From CAYMKL01 sp964390805 (GTDB lineage: Bacteria > Chloroflexota > Anaerolineae > VGOG01), in the NCBI GenBank assembly GCA_964390805.1, contig CAYMKL010000118.1, positions 1 through 21,379 of the forward strand: a stretch of 21,379 nt of DNA. The letters run 5' to 3'. The stretch's first letter is position 1. Every line of letters starts with the position of its first letter. The notes beneath the pieces are model-generated. The model saw only the letters and a list, made by a program, of their open reading frames with translations. It had not been told where the DNA came from and did no database searches. Position numbers and translations under genes: made by a program. This document shows positions 5,760 to 13,924 of the stretch, piece by piece.

Positions 5760-7657
5760 GCAGCATACAGGGGGGACCTTCCTTATTCAATTTGCATCGG
5801 CGCCAGGATGGCCACGAATCGTCACCGCAAAGCGACTCCGGCTGGCGGAGACGGGCCCGCGAGGTGTGGCAGGCCTTCGGAAACACTCCGCGGGCCTTCC
5901 GCCTGGTCTGGGATTGCAACCGGCCAGCGGCACTGGCTATGGCCGGGCTGACGCTACTGGCCGCCGCCCTGCCCGCCGCCCAGGCCTGGGTTGCCAAGCT
6001 CATCGTGGACGGTGTGCTCTCGTCCATTGGCCAAGGGGCATCACCGGCCCAGGGGCTGGCTTACGTCGCTCCCTACCTGGGGATGGAGTTTGGCCTCATC
6101 TTCACCGGCACGGTGATTGGGCGACTGCGTTCCCTGGCCGAGCACCTGCTCCATTCCCAGCTCACCAACCACGTCAACACCCTGATCATCCGCCAGGCGC
6201 TAGCCCTGGACCTGCGCTTCTTCGAGGATGCCCACTTTTACGACCGGCTACAGAACGCCCGCCGTGAGGCCGACCGGCGGGCGCTGCGCATCGTCAACGA
6301 TGGCTTCTTCCTGGTGCAGAACGCCATTACGCTCCTCTCCCTGGCCGCGCTGCTGGTGCGCTTCAGCCCCTGGCTGGCGCTGATCCTCTTCGCCGCCGCC
6401 GTTCCCACCTTCATCGCCCAGTCCCGCTACGCGCGCCTCACCTTCCGGACCATCACCTGGCGGGCACCCGAGGCCCGGCGGCTGAGCTATCTGGAGGAAC
6501 TACTGACGGCACACGAGAATGTCAAAGAGGTAAAGCTGTTCAATCTGGGAGAGACCCTGCTGGGCCGTTACCACGCCCTCTTCTGGAAATTCTACGCCGA
6601 GGACCGGGCCATCGCCGTGCGCCGCACCCTGGCCAGTCTAGGCTGGGGATTGCTTTCCACCCTGAGCTACTACGCCAGCTACGCCTGGATCATCTGGCGG
6701 GCGGTGGCTGGGGCCATCACCCTGGGCGATATGACCATGTACATCGCCGTCTTCCGCCAGGCCCAGACCACCTTCCGCTCGCTATTCGACGGGTTGAGCC
6801 GTCTCTACGAGAACAATCTCTTTCTGGACAACCTCTTCGGCTATCTGGCCCTGGAGCCAGCCATGCCCCTCTCAGCCAATGGCCGGCGGGCGCCGTCGCC
6901 CATCCGGGAGGGCATCGAGTTCCGGGGGGTCTCCTTCCGCTATCCCGGCACCGAGGCCTGGGTCCTGCAGGACGTGAATCTGCACATCCAGCCCGGGGAG
7001 CGGATCGCCCTGGTGGGCCCCAACGGCTCCGGCAAGACCACCCTGGTCAAGCTCCTCACCCGCCTCTACGACCCCACCGAGGGGCAGATCCTGCTGGATG
7101 GGATGGACCTGCGCGAGTACGACCTGACCAGCCTGCGGCAGCGCATCGGCGTGATCTTCCAGGACTTCGTCCAGTACCACCTGACGGCCAGGGAGAACGT
7201 GGGCTTCGGCCAGGTGGAAGCGCTGGAGGACAGAGCGCGGGTGGTGGCGGCAGCCGAGAAGGGGGGCGCCCACCCGATCATCGAGAGGTTGCCCGAGGGC
7301 TACGAGGCCTGGCTAGGGCGCCGCTGGGAGAAGGGGCACGAGCTTTCCGGCGGCGAGTGGCAGAAGGTGGCCCTCAGCCGGGCCTTCATGCGCGACGCCG
7401 AGGTGCTGATGTTGGACGAGCCCACAGCCAGCCTGGACGCCGAGGCTGAGTACGAGGTCTTCCGCCGCTTCGGGGAACTAACCGCGGGCAAGATCGCCGT
7501 GCTCATCTCCCACCGCTTCTCCACCGTGCGCATGGCCGATCGCATCGTGGTCCTGGAGGCTGGCTGCATCACAGAGATGGGACGCCACGAAGAGCTGTTG
7601 GCCCGTGGAGGCACCTACGCCCACCTATTCACCCTGCAAGCGCAGGGGTATCGTTGA
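5756..7657 (+). CDS. ABC exporter, fused permease and ATPase (half transporter)
   Basis: 633 residues, standard for a type IV (ABCB-like) half transporter working as a dimer. Residues ~60-360 hold the membrane domain with about six helices, including 'LTLLAAALPAAQAWVAKLIVDGVL' and the coupling-helix region 'FFEDAHFYDRLQNARREAD'. The ATPase has Walker A GPNGSGKT (421-428), Q-loop 'IFQDF', signature LSGGE (530-534), Walker B 'LMLDEPTASLD' with Asp554-Glu555, and His586 in 'LISHRFSTV'; all catalytic residues are intact. TTG at 5756 overlaps the preceding stop (TTGA) and is the only sensible start, since the next Met is inside the first helix. Co-transcription with padR suggests export of a toxic or hydrophobic compound. 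Confidence 0.9.
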   Translation: MSSIQGGPSLFNLHRRQDGHESSPQSDSGWRRRAREVWQAFGNTPRAFRLVWDCNRPAALAMAGLTLLAAALPAAQAWVAKLIVDGVLSSIGQGASPAQGLAYVAPYLGMEFGLIFTGTVIGRLRSLAEHLLHSQLTNHVNTLIIRQALALDLRFFEDAHFYDRLQNARREADRRALRIVNDGFFLVQNAITLLSLAALLVRFSPWLALILFAAAVPTFIAQSRYARLTFRTITWRAPEARRLSYLEELLTAHENVKEVKLFNLGETLLGRYHALFWKFYAEDRAIAVRRTLASLGWGLLSTLSYYASYAWIIWRAVAGAITLGDMTMYIAVFRQAQTTFRSLFDGLSRLYENNLFLDNLFGYLALEPAMPLSANGRRAPSPIREGIEFRGVSFRYPGTEAWVLQDVNLHIQPGERIALVGPNGSGKTTLVKLLTRLYDPTEGQILLDGMDLREYDLTSLRQRIGVIFQDFVQYHLTARENVGFGQVEALEDRARVVAAAEKGGAHPIIERLPEGYEAWLGRRWEKGHELSGGEWQKVALSRAFMRDAEVLMLDEPTASLDAEAEYEVFRRFGELTAGKIAVLISHRFSTVRMADRIVVLEAGCITEMGRHEELLARGGTYAHLFTLQAQGYR

Positions 7658-7666
7658 AGCGCTTAC

Positions 7667-7765
7667 ATGTCGCTGGCGGCGGTGGCGCTGACCTGCATCA
7701 CAGCCGGATACCTGGCCTGCCGCCGCTTTTTCAGCCGGTACCATCAGCTTGTGAGTCTGGAATGA
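7667..7765 (+). CDS. Possible 32-residue membrane peptide
   Basis: ATG at 7667 opens 'MSLAAVALTCITAGYLACRR', a plausible single membrane helix followed by basic residues, ending 'LVSLE'. Its TGA (7763-7765) overlaps the transporter ATG at 7762 as ATGA, a pattern typical of translational coupling. It is in the same frame as the ABC exporter, three codons past that stop, so it could also be a lost C-terminal extension. No good ribosome binding site is visible. Reading it as a real gene is uncertain. Confidence 0.3.
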   Translation: MSLAAVALTCITAGYLACRRFFSRYHQLVSLE

Positions 7766-8928
7766 CAGGAAAGCAATACAAGGATTTCGAGTTCAACCTG
7801 CGAGAGCTGGCTGGCTCAATGGGGGATTTCGGTACCCTGTTCCCCCTGGCCATCGGCTATATCGCCGTCAACGGCCTTGATCCGGCCGGCCTGTTCATCA
7901 TGCTGGGCCTGACCAACATCGCCATTGGACTCCTCTACCGCCTGCCGATGCCGCTGCAACCCAAGAAGGTCATCGCTGTGGCCGCCATCGCCCAACGGTG
8001 GCCACCCTCCAGGGTTTACGCTTCCGGCCTGGGGTTGGGGATCACCTGGTTCATCCTGGTTTTCACCGGCCTGCTGCGCAAGATCATTGAGCTCACGCCG
8101 ACCTTTGTGGTGCGAGGCATCCAACTGGCGCTGGGGGTCATGCTCGCCTGGGAGAGCCTGAAGATGATGCGTCCCGCACCGCTTCTGGGGCTGCTGGCGG
8201 TCGTTATCGTGCTGGCCCTGCGCGAGAACCGCTACGCCCCGGCGGCCATCGTCCTCATGCTGGTGGGGGTGGGCATCATCGCCTGGCGGGGGGAACTGCG
8301 CGGCTCTCTGGAGCTGGCGTTCACCCTGCCGCCGCTGACAATACCCCGCCTTGACCAAATGGGGCGGGCGATGCTCCTGGCCGGCTTCGCCCAGATCCCT
8401 CTCTCTGTCACTAACGCCATCATCGTCACCGCTGCCCTGATCCACGACTACTTCCCCGACAAGCCTGTTAGCGAGCGAAAGCTCATGCTCAACATGGGTA
8501 TAATGAACCTCGTCGCTTCCTTCTTCGGAGGGATGCCCATGTGCCACGGGGCCGGGGGCCTGGCGGGGCAATATTACTTCGGGGCCCGCACGGGCGGCAC
8601 AAGCATCCTGGAGGGGCTCATTGAGGTCTTCATAGGGCTTTTCCTTAGCAGGTCCATAGCCAACATAATGGCCGCCTTCCCTATGCCATTGGTTGGGGGG
8701 ATGATGTTCCTGGTGGGGATCGAACTGAGCAGGGCAGTAGTGAAGCTGTGGGGCTGGAAACTGTGGCTGGCGCTGGTCACTGCCGCCTTCTCGGTGGTCA
8801 CGAACATGGCCGTCGGTTTTGTAGTGGGATTGGCTACTGCTTATTTGGTCAGGGCTCTCGTTCATCGGCATCTTCTCTTTTGTGGCTGTCAGGGGCCGCG
8901 GTTCGCCTTAAAGCCACTGCGTCTTTGA
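7762..8928 (+). CDS. MOT1-type molybdate transporter
   Basis: 388 residues with about ten hydrophobic segments. The N-terminal 'FNLRELAGSMGDFGTLFPLAIGYIAVNGLDPAGL' and 'YRLPMPLQPKKVIAVAAIA', and later 'FAQIPLSVTNAII' and 'FGGMPMCHGAGGLAGQYYFGARTGG', are hallmarks of the MOT1 branch (MFS_MOT1) of the sulfate-permease superfamily, which imports molybdate. Substrate is inferred from family; sulfate is less likely because no STAS domain follows. The canonical 'QPMK' reads QPKK here. ATG 7762 gives the usual N-terminus but has no clear ribosome binding site; coupling with the small upstream frame would explain this. mobA and fdhD about 4 kb upstream fit a molybdenum role, yet it seems to be in the PadR-exporter operon. 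Confidence 0.85.
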   Translation: MTGKQYKDFEFNLRELAGSMGDFGTLFPLAIGYIAVNGLDPAGLFIMLGLTNIAIGLLYRLPMPLQPKKVIAVAAIAQRWPPSRVYASGLGLGITWFILVFTGLLRKIIELTPTFVVRGIQLALGVMLAWESLKMMRPAPLLGLLAVVIVLALRENRYAPAAIVLMLVGVGIIAWRGELRGSLELAFTLPPLTIPRLDQMGRAMLLAGFAQIPLSVTNAIIVTAALIHDYFPDKPVSERKLMLNMGIMNLVASFFGGMPMCHGAGGLAGQYYFGARTGGTSILEGLIEVFIGLFLSRSIANIMAAFPMPLVGGMMFLVGIELSRAVVKLWGWKLWLALVTAAFSVVTNMAVGFVVGLATAYLVRALVHRHLLFCGCQGPRFALKPLRL

Positions 8929-9061
8929 GGTGAAGGGTCCAACCCTTCGACAACCCTTTCCTCAACATCGTTCTGGGGGTCGCGGTCTTGTTGCTCAGTG
9001 GCTTTAGCACCGCGCTGGCGTCAGGGCTGCCGGCGTAGCCTATCTGACAAAGGACAGTTCA

Positions 9062-9763
9062 ATGAGTGGGCCAGAAACCCTGTTGGCCGTCTTTGCCCAC
9101 CCCGACGACGAGTCGTTCCGCTGCGGCGGCACGCTGGCGCTGCTGGCCGGGCGGGGCGTGCGGGTCTGGGTGCTGTGCGCCACCCGGGGCGAGGCAGGGG
9201 TCCCCGGTCTGTCCCCGGAGCAGGCCGGACAGGTGCGCGAGCGCGAGTTACGTTGCGCCTGCCGTGCCCTGGGCATCGAGCCCCCCTGCTTCCTGGACTA
9301 CCGGGATGGAACCCTGGCCCAGGTGGACGAGGATCAGGCCGTCGAGCGGGTAGTGCGGGTCGTGCAAAAGCTACGCCCTCAGGTGCTGCTCACCTGGTCG
9401 CCCGACGGCGTCTCCGGCCACCCCGACCACGTGGCCGTCAGCCGATGGATGGGCGAGGCTTTCCGGCGAACGGCCGCCCCGCTGGTGCTGTACCACCTCG
9501 TCGTGCCCCGCAGCCTGGCCCAGGCGCTGGGGGTGACTCATTTGCACACCGTGCCCGACGAGGCGGTGACGCTGGTAGTGGACGTGTCGGCGGTGTGGGA
9601 GGCGAAGATGGCCGCCATCCGCTGCCACCGCACGCAGATGGATGGCTCGCCCATTCTGAGTGCGTCGGAAGAGAGGCGGCGGCTGTTCCTGGGGAGGGAG
9701 CACTTTCAGCGAGCGGAAGCGCGGGCAGGGCAGCACTTTTTCCTAGAGCTGGAGGAGAGCTAG
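9062..9763 (+). CDS. PIG-L (LmbE-like) deacetylase
   Basis: 233 residues. 'LAVFAHPDDESFRCGG' gives the zinc-binding motif AHPDDE at residues 12-17, and 'SGHPDH' at 118-123 supplies the third ligand. The family removes N-acetyl groups from GlcNAc-type substrates, for instance in bacillithiol, mycothiol and lipid-linked sugar pathways. The exact substrate cannot be read from sequence. 'HRTQ' near residue 190 is also usual. ATG 9062 has AAAGGA 8 nt upstream. It is one codon-space from the ABC ATPase (TAG then ATG), so it is probably co-transcribed with that exporter; pairings of LmbE-like enzymes with ABC-2 exporters suggest a modified glyco-compound or antibiotic, but this is inference. Confidence 0.9.
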   Translation: MSGPETLLAVFAHPDDESFRCGGTLALLAGRGVRVWVLCATRGEAGVPGLSPEQAGQVRERELRCACRALGIEPPCFLDYRDGTLAQVDEDQAVERVVRVVQKLRPQVLLTWSPDGVSGHPDHVAVSRWMGEAFRRTAAPLVLYHLVVPRSLAQALGVTHLHTVPDEAVTLVVDVSAVWEAKMAAIRCHRTQMDGSPILSASEERRRLFLGREHFQRAEARAGQHFFLELEES

Positions 9764-10783
9764 ATGAACAACGCTATCGAAGTGAACAACCTGACCAAGG
9801 TCTACGGCCGCCCGGAATCGGGCGTGCTGGCCGTAGACCACATCAACTTTGGGGTGCGCCAGGGAGAGGTCTTCGGCTTCCTGGGACCCAACGGGGCGGG
9901 CAAGACGACCACTCAGCGCATGCTGACCACCCTGCTGGAGCCGACCGAGGGCCGTATCGTTACCTTTGGCCACGACCTGACCCGAGACGCCTACCCGGTC
10001 AAGTGGCAGATGGGACTGGTGCCGGAGGAGTCCAACGTCTACACTGAACTGACTGCCTGGGACAACCTGATGTTCACCGCCCGGCTCTACCGGGTGGGCC
10101 GGGACGAGCGAGCTGAGCGGGCGCAGGAGCTGTTGGAGACCTTCGGCCTGTGGGAGAAGCGGGACGTGAAGGTGCAAGACTTCTCCAAGGGGATGCGCCG
10201 CCGCTTGAGCATCGCCATGGCCATCATCCACCAGCCCAGGCTGCTCTTCCTGGACGAGCCGACGCCAGGGCTGGACGCTCAGAGCGCTCGTGCCATCCGG
10301 GATTTGATCCGCCAACTGAACGCCGAAGGGACGACCATCTTTCTGAGCACCCACCAGATCGAAGAGGCCAACCAACTCTGCGACCGGGTGGCCATCATCA
10401 ACCACGGCCAGATCGCGGCCATTGATACGCCGGAGCAGTTGAAGCGGGCCTTCCGGAGGGTGCAGTCGGTGGAGGTGGCGCTGGAGCCGGATGGGGGAGC
10501 GTACGGCCAGGCGCTGGCGGCGCTGCCGGGGGTGACTACGCTGGTCAAGATGGGGGACAAGTGGCGATTGTACACCGATGACCCGTCGGCGCTGCTCCCA
10601 CTGGTGATGAACTATGCCCAGTCGCAAGGGCTACGGGTAGTGAGCCTCAACACGCTGGGCCCCAGCCTGGAGGATGTCTTCCTGGATATCACCGGCCAGC
10701 AGGTGGGCACAGTGCGCCACGAGACGCAGGAAGGCAGTCCCCGGCGACGGGGGATGAGAGATCGGAAGGGAGGTCGGCGATGA
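9764..10783 (+). CDS. ABC-2 type exporter, ATP-binding subunit
   Basis: 339 residues, the DrrA/CcmA-like drug-resistance branch. Walker A is GPNGAGKT (41-48), the signature is the DrrA-type variant FSKGM (140-144) rather than LSGGQ, Walker B 'LLFLDEPTPGLD' has Asp164-Glu165, and His197 lies in 'LSTHQIEEA'. After residue ~225 a C-terminal domain of about 90 residues ('SVEVALEPDGGAY...SLEDVFLDITG') follows, as in this family. It energises the permease encoded next. GGAGGAGAG precedes ATG 9764. The stop overlaps the permease ATG (ATGA), indicating coupled translation and a stoichiometric complex. Nearest described homologues export drugs or lipids. Confidence 0.93.
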   Translation: MNNAIEVNNLTKVYGRPESGVLAVDHINFGVRQGEVFGFLGPNGAGKTTTQRMLTTLLEPTEGRIVTFGHDLTRDAYPVKWQMGLVPEESNVYTELTAWDNLMFTARLYRVGRDERAERAQELLETFGLWEKRDVKVQDFSKGMRRRLSIAMAIIHQPRLLFLDEPTPGLDAQSARAIRDLIRQLNAEGTTIFLSTHQIEEANQLCDRVAIINHGQIAAIDTPEQLKRAFRRVQSVEVALEPDGGAYGQALAALPGVTTLVKMGDKWRLYTDDPSALLPLVMNYAQSQGLRVVSLNTLGPSLEDVFLDITGQQVGTVRHETQEGSPRRRGMRDRKGGRR

Positions 10784-11544
10784 AATACGGATGGATGCAA
10801 CGGCTACGAGACGAACTGGCCCAGGCCTGGGCCGTGACTGTCAAAGACATGAAGGTCTACTATCTCCGGCCGGGGATGATCATGTTCGGCTTGTTCATGC
10901 CGTTCTTTATGTTCTTCTCCTTTTCAGTGCAGCGGGAAATGGCGGCTGCGCAGGGAGTGGCCCGGCTGCTGGCCCTGACCACCTTCTTTACCGCGGCTGC
11001 CGCCGGGCCGTTCATCATCCCCCTGGAGCGGCGACTGGGCACCTACGACCGGCTGCTGGCGGCGCCGATGTCGCTGTGGACCCTCTTCCTGGGCAAGACG
11101 GCGGTGGGGGCTTTCTTCGCCATTGGCGTGTCGGCCGTTGCGCTGCTCGGCGGCGTGGTGATCTTTGGGACGACCATTGCCCAACCCTGGCTGCTGATCG
11201 CCGGCCTACTCCTGGGGTCGTTCTCCTTCTCGGCCCTGGGGCTGATATTTGGCTCCATCCCCACTCGCAACCCGGGCGACGTCATGATGCCCAGCACGCT
11301 GCTGCGCTGGGGACTGCTCTTCATCAGCGGCGTCTTCATCCCGCTGGCGGAGATGGCGCCGGCGGCGCGGGCAGTGGCCTACCTCTCGCCGCTGACCTAC
11401 GCCCAGGACCTGATGAACCACGCCGTGCTGGGAATGGGCCTGCTCAACCCCTGGCTGGACCTGGCGGTGCTGCTGCTGACGGGTGTCGTGTTCCTGCTGC
11501 CTTCGGTCAAGATGCACCAGCGGAGTCGGAGGCTGGGGTACTGA
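10780..11544 (+). CDS. ABC-2 type exporter, membrane subunit
   Basis: 254 residues with about six membrane helices: 'MIMFGLFMPFFMFFSF', 'LLALTTFFTAAAAGPFII', 'KTAVGAFFAIGVSAVALLGGVV', 'LLIAGLLLGSFSFSALGLIF', 'LRWGLLFISGVFIPL' and a last C-terminal one. 'YLSPLTYAQDLMNHA' and 'FISGVFIPLAEMAP' match the ABC-2 membrane signature. It starts in the last bases of the ATPase gene and forms the channel partner of that protein. The gene ends 36 nt before the convergent glycosyltransferase gene; no clear terminator is seen between them. Confidence 0.9.
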   Translation: MKYGWMQRLRDELAQAWAVTVKDMKVYYLRPGMIMFGLFMPFFMFFSFSVQREMAAAQGVARLLALTTFFTAAAAGPFIIPLERRLGTYDRLLAAPMSLWTLFLGKTAVGAFFAIGVSAVALLGGVVIFGTTIAQPWLLIAGLLLGSFSFSALGLIFGSIPTRNPGDVMMPSTLLRWGLLFISGVFIPLAEMAPAARAVAYLSPLTYAQDLMNHAVLGMGLLNPWLDLAVLLLTGVVFLLPSVKMHQRSRRLGY

Positions 11545-11580
11545 CACGACGATGCAGCAAGCGGGTTTCTTCAATTTTGT

Positions 11581-13659
11581 TCAAAGTCCAAAAGGGAAGG
11601 AACCTCGACCCACCTCGATAGGACCAAGCCGTAGAGCATCACTGACAGGCCGACCGTGTTCGTCCAAAACCGAAACCCTCACTCCCTCCGGATAGGTGTA
11701 CATGCCCGTCAGCACCCAATACTCACCGGGTGGGGCGTCGGGCGCAATCGAGATGTCGAACCAACTGACGACCACGTCCCCTTCCCGCCATTGATCGGCA
11801 GGGTAGCCGGGGCCATCCCGCTGCCCCCACCTTTGCCCCCCATCGTCAACCAGGTGGTTGAAGAAATGGTAGCTTGCTTCGGGCACTGCCCTCACTGTCC
11901 AGTAAAGCGCCAGCCGCAAGGCGCCTCCTGGGCTGACGTCCCCGCTCACATCGTAGCCCCAGATCTCCACGTCGTTGTCCAGGTTGGCAGGCGTGTTCCC
12001 GAAGCGGTAGCCGTCCGCTAGAGATGCCTTGGTGGGAATCTGGGACTCGGCGTCGAAGCGGTAGAACCTGAAAGCATCCGGCCCGCCGCGCAGACTGATC
12101 CTCTCGTTTATAAGCCCCTCCGCATACTCGTCCAGCACAGAGACGGCGGGAGTATCGCCGGGAGACAGGAGGTAGATGGCGTCCGCTCGTGGGAAGACCA
12201 ATGCCTCCTGATAGTTTATGAAGCGAGGGCTGATCTGGGGCTGGAGCAGGAAGTCGAACACGGCTGGCAACTCGTCCCAGGCGGGATTATTACCCCCAGA
12301 GAGGATCAGCGCTGGCGCCCCCTCACTCAAACGCTTCAGTGACTCTGCCGCTTGGACGTGGTATTTGACTGGAACGCCGTGCCCCCCGGTGGTGTCGTTG
12401 CGATCCACGAAGTTGTAGAATGTCTCCGTCAGGTGTCCTTGCCAGAGAGCCAGGCCAAGGATCAAGGCCACGAGGGAAATCGGCAGAGCCTTACCTGTGA
12501 GAAAGTGCACCAGCGGTGAGGGCTTCAGACTATCGGCCAGGGAGCTGAGCCAGGTGAGCGCCTTGACCACGAAGACGCCGATGATGATGAACTGCACCGG
12601 ATACAGCAGGATGAAATAGTGGGGGTACACAGGCGTCGTGTGTCGAACGTAGAAGAGCACGGGCAGCAGTAGCCAGGACAGCAGGATCGTAAGCTTCACC
12701 ACCTCATCGGAAATCCCGTCCTTGCGTCCGCGGCGCCATCCTCTGAGAACCTGCCAGGCCAAATAGGCAACGCCGCCGATCAGGAGCCAGGTCTCGACGG
12801 CGTTTAGCCAGGTGAAGTCAATGATCTCTGCGAGAAACCCTTCGAAGGATGCGCCTGCCAGGGCCTGGTAGCCCTGTCCTGAGATAATCTGAGTGGCATA
12901 TTGCGCGGACTTTAAGTCGAAGGTGGCAGGCCCTCTCGATACCTCGATAAAAGTCCTGAGGTTGATCCAGCCATGGGTGGCCTCGTAATAGAGGTATGGC
13001 GCGAAGACCAGCGCGAAGACGAGAAGACCGATCAGCAGGGGGATAAGCCGAATCCTGGACCTGAAGACCAAGAGAAATAGGGCGACCAGGGGAATGAGGG
13101 CCAGCGCCGAGAGGTGGAGTTGAATGAGACAGGCCAACCAGAGGAAGACCAGGATCAGTTGCCTGGGCCTGCGCTTGACTAGGGTCGAGAAAACCGCCGC
13201 GAAAAACAGTCCCACGAACGGGGGCAGCAAGTCCTGGGCCCATATCTTGCGCGAATAGAAGACCGCCCAGGGACTGACTGCGAAGAGCAGAGTTGCGATC
13301 AGGGCGGCTTTGTCTCCAAAATACTCCCTGGTCAGGAGATAGCAGCCCAGTACTGCTCCCACGTTAAGCAAGGCAATAAAGCCAGCGATGACGGCGGGGT
13401 TCTTGGAGAGTGAGACGGGAACGGCCGTCAGGTAGATGAAGAGCGGCGGGTTGGCCGCCCCGACTGACGAGCCGATGCCCACCAGCGGCGGACGACCGCT
13501 GGCTAGAAAATCAGCAGCTTTGCTGCAGACGTGGGCTTCGTCCAGCTTGAATTCCGTCAACCCCAGGTTGCCCAGGCGCAGATAGGCAGCCAGTAGTATG
13601 ATCGCAACCAAGGCAAGCCTGGTTACGGTTACTCCCCTCATTGCCAACCTCTCTTTCAC
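11581..13659 (-). CDS. GT39-like membrane glycosyltransferase with C-terminal beta-sandwich
   Basis: 692 residues. The first helix (residues ~12-30) is followed by 'LGLTEFKLDEAH', where Asp40-Glu41 fits the catalytic acid position of GT-C enzymes (PMT/ArnT group), which use a polyprenyl-phosphate sugar. About 11 further hydrophobic helices reach to residue ~410. 'VYPHYFILLYP' is a usual loop motif. From ~residue 560 a soluble domain ('LRLALYWTVRAV', 'HFFNHLVDDGGQRWGQRDGPGYP', 'PPGEYWVLTGMYTYPEGVRVSVLD') matches the beta-sandwich common on Chloroflexota GT39 proteins. The acceptor is unknown. GTG 13659 with GGAGG upstream is used; ATG 13641 with AGAGAGG is an equally good start. It has its own promoter on the minus strand. 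Confidence 0.88.
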   Translation of the reverse strand: MKERLAMRGVTVTRLALVAIILLAAYLRLGNLGLTEFKLDEAHVCSKAADFLASGRPPLVGIGSSVGAANPPLFIYLTAVPVSLSKNPAVIAGFIALLNVGAVLGCYLLTREYFGDKAALIATLLFAVSPWAVFYSRKIWAQDLLPPFVGLFFAAVFSTLVKRRPRQLILVFLWLACLIQLHLSALALIPLVALFLLVFRSRIRLIPLLIGLLVFALVFAPYLYYEATHGWINLRTFIEVSRGPATFDLKSAQYATQIISGQGYQALAGASFEGFLAEIIDFTWLNAVETWLLIGGVAYLAWQVLRGWRRGRKDGISDEVVKLTILLSWLLLPVLFYVRHTTPVYPHYFILLYPVQFIIIGVFVVKALTWLSSLADSLKPSPLVHFLTGKALPISLVALILGLALWQGHLTETFYNFVDRNDTTGGHGVPVKYHVQAAESLKRLSEGAPALILSGGNNPAWDELPAVFDFLLQPQISPRFINYQEALVFPRADAIYLLSPGDTPAVSVLDEYAEGLINERISLRGGPDAFRFYRFDAESQIPTKASLADGYRFGNTPANLDNDVEIWGYDVSGDVSPGGALRLALYWTVRAVPEASYHFFNHLVDDGGQRWGQRDGPGYPADQWREGDVVVSWFDISIAPDAPPGEYWVLTGMYTYPEGVRVSVLDEHGRPVSDALRLGPIEVGRGSFPFGL

Positions 13660-13708
13660 AGCAGCCTCCAGACTCCGTACTCACAATCTGGTAGATCAGC
13701 ACGCTGTT

Positions 13709-13737
13709 ATTATACCAGAGAAATCTGCTCTTGTCCA
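13709..13737 (-). promoter_or_regulatory. Promoter of the glycosyltransferase gene
   Basis: Read on the minus strand, TGGACA (13732-13737), a 17-nt spacer and a perfect TATAAT (13709-13714) lie about 50-75 bases upstream of the gene's start. This is a strong housekeeping-type promoter. Confidence 0.75.
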
Positions 13738-13783
13738 CAGACTTAGTGGATCCGCATTCTGAAGATGGGCGATAGCTTTCGCA

Positions 13784-13803
13784 GCATGGGAGCCGCCTCT
13801 GCT
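13784..13803. repeat. Copy of the inner arm of the 4670-4839 element
   Basis: The reverse complement AGCAGAGGCGGCTCCCATGC matches 4706-4725 at 19 of 20 bases. Only one arm is present, so it may be a degraded element. It sits between the divergent glycosyltransferase and secreted-protein genes. Confidence 0.6.
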
Positions 13804-13828
13804 GGGAGTCTTGGATCTATATCGAACC

Positions 13829-13871
13829 TTTACAACTTCTTCATTACCTCTTTATTCACTTCTGGTACAAT
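13829..13871 (+). promoter_or_regulatory. 11-bp-phased direct repeats and -10 box before the secreted helical protein
   Basis: Three repeats start at 13829, 13840 and 13851: TTTACA, TTCATT and TTTATT, each followed by 5 bases. A -10 TACAAT is at 13866-13871, with no good -35. Hexamer plus 5-bp spacing is the form bound head-to-tail by OmpR/PhoB-family response regulators (compare the PhoP box TTHACA-N5). The array covers the -35 region, as for an activator-dependent promoter. A related array is upstream of the next transcription unit. Confidence 0.6.
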
Positions 13872-13924
13872 AGAGCCAGGTTAGAGAAAAACTAATCAAT
13901 TCCATGATGAGAGGAGGTGACAAA

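Noticed and set aside
7816..8871. Long minus-strand open frame of 351 residues under the molybdate transporter
   Set aside because: It is a shadow of the transporter gene: low-complexity, His/Gln/Gly-rich translation without a domain, while the plus strand encodes a clear family.
8943..8953. CCCTTCGACAA, the beginning of the 776-796 short repeat on the other strand
   Set aside because: Only 11 bases match; the remainder differs, so chance cannot be excluded.
8931..9038. Frame reading NPFLNIVLGVAVLLLSGFS, like the last helix of a membrane protein
   Set aside because: There is no start codon and the frame is only 35 codons long; it could be a remnant but no family is recognisable.
8998..10047. 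349-residue frame overlapping the PIG-L and ABC genes on the plus strand
   Set aside because: It is Arg/Gly/Pro-rich and out of frame with two clear genes; high GC makes such long shadows common.
13904..13924. ATG 13904 and 13907 as starts of the secreted protein
   Set aside because: The ribosome binding site lies after them, and the signal peptide begins at 13925.
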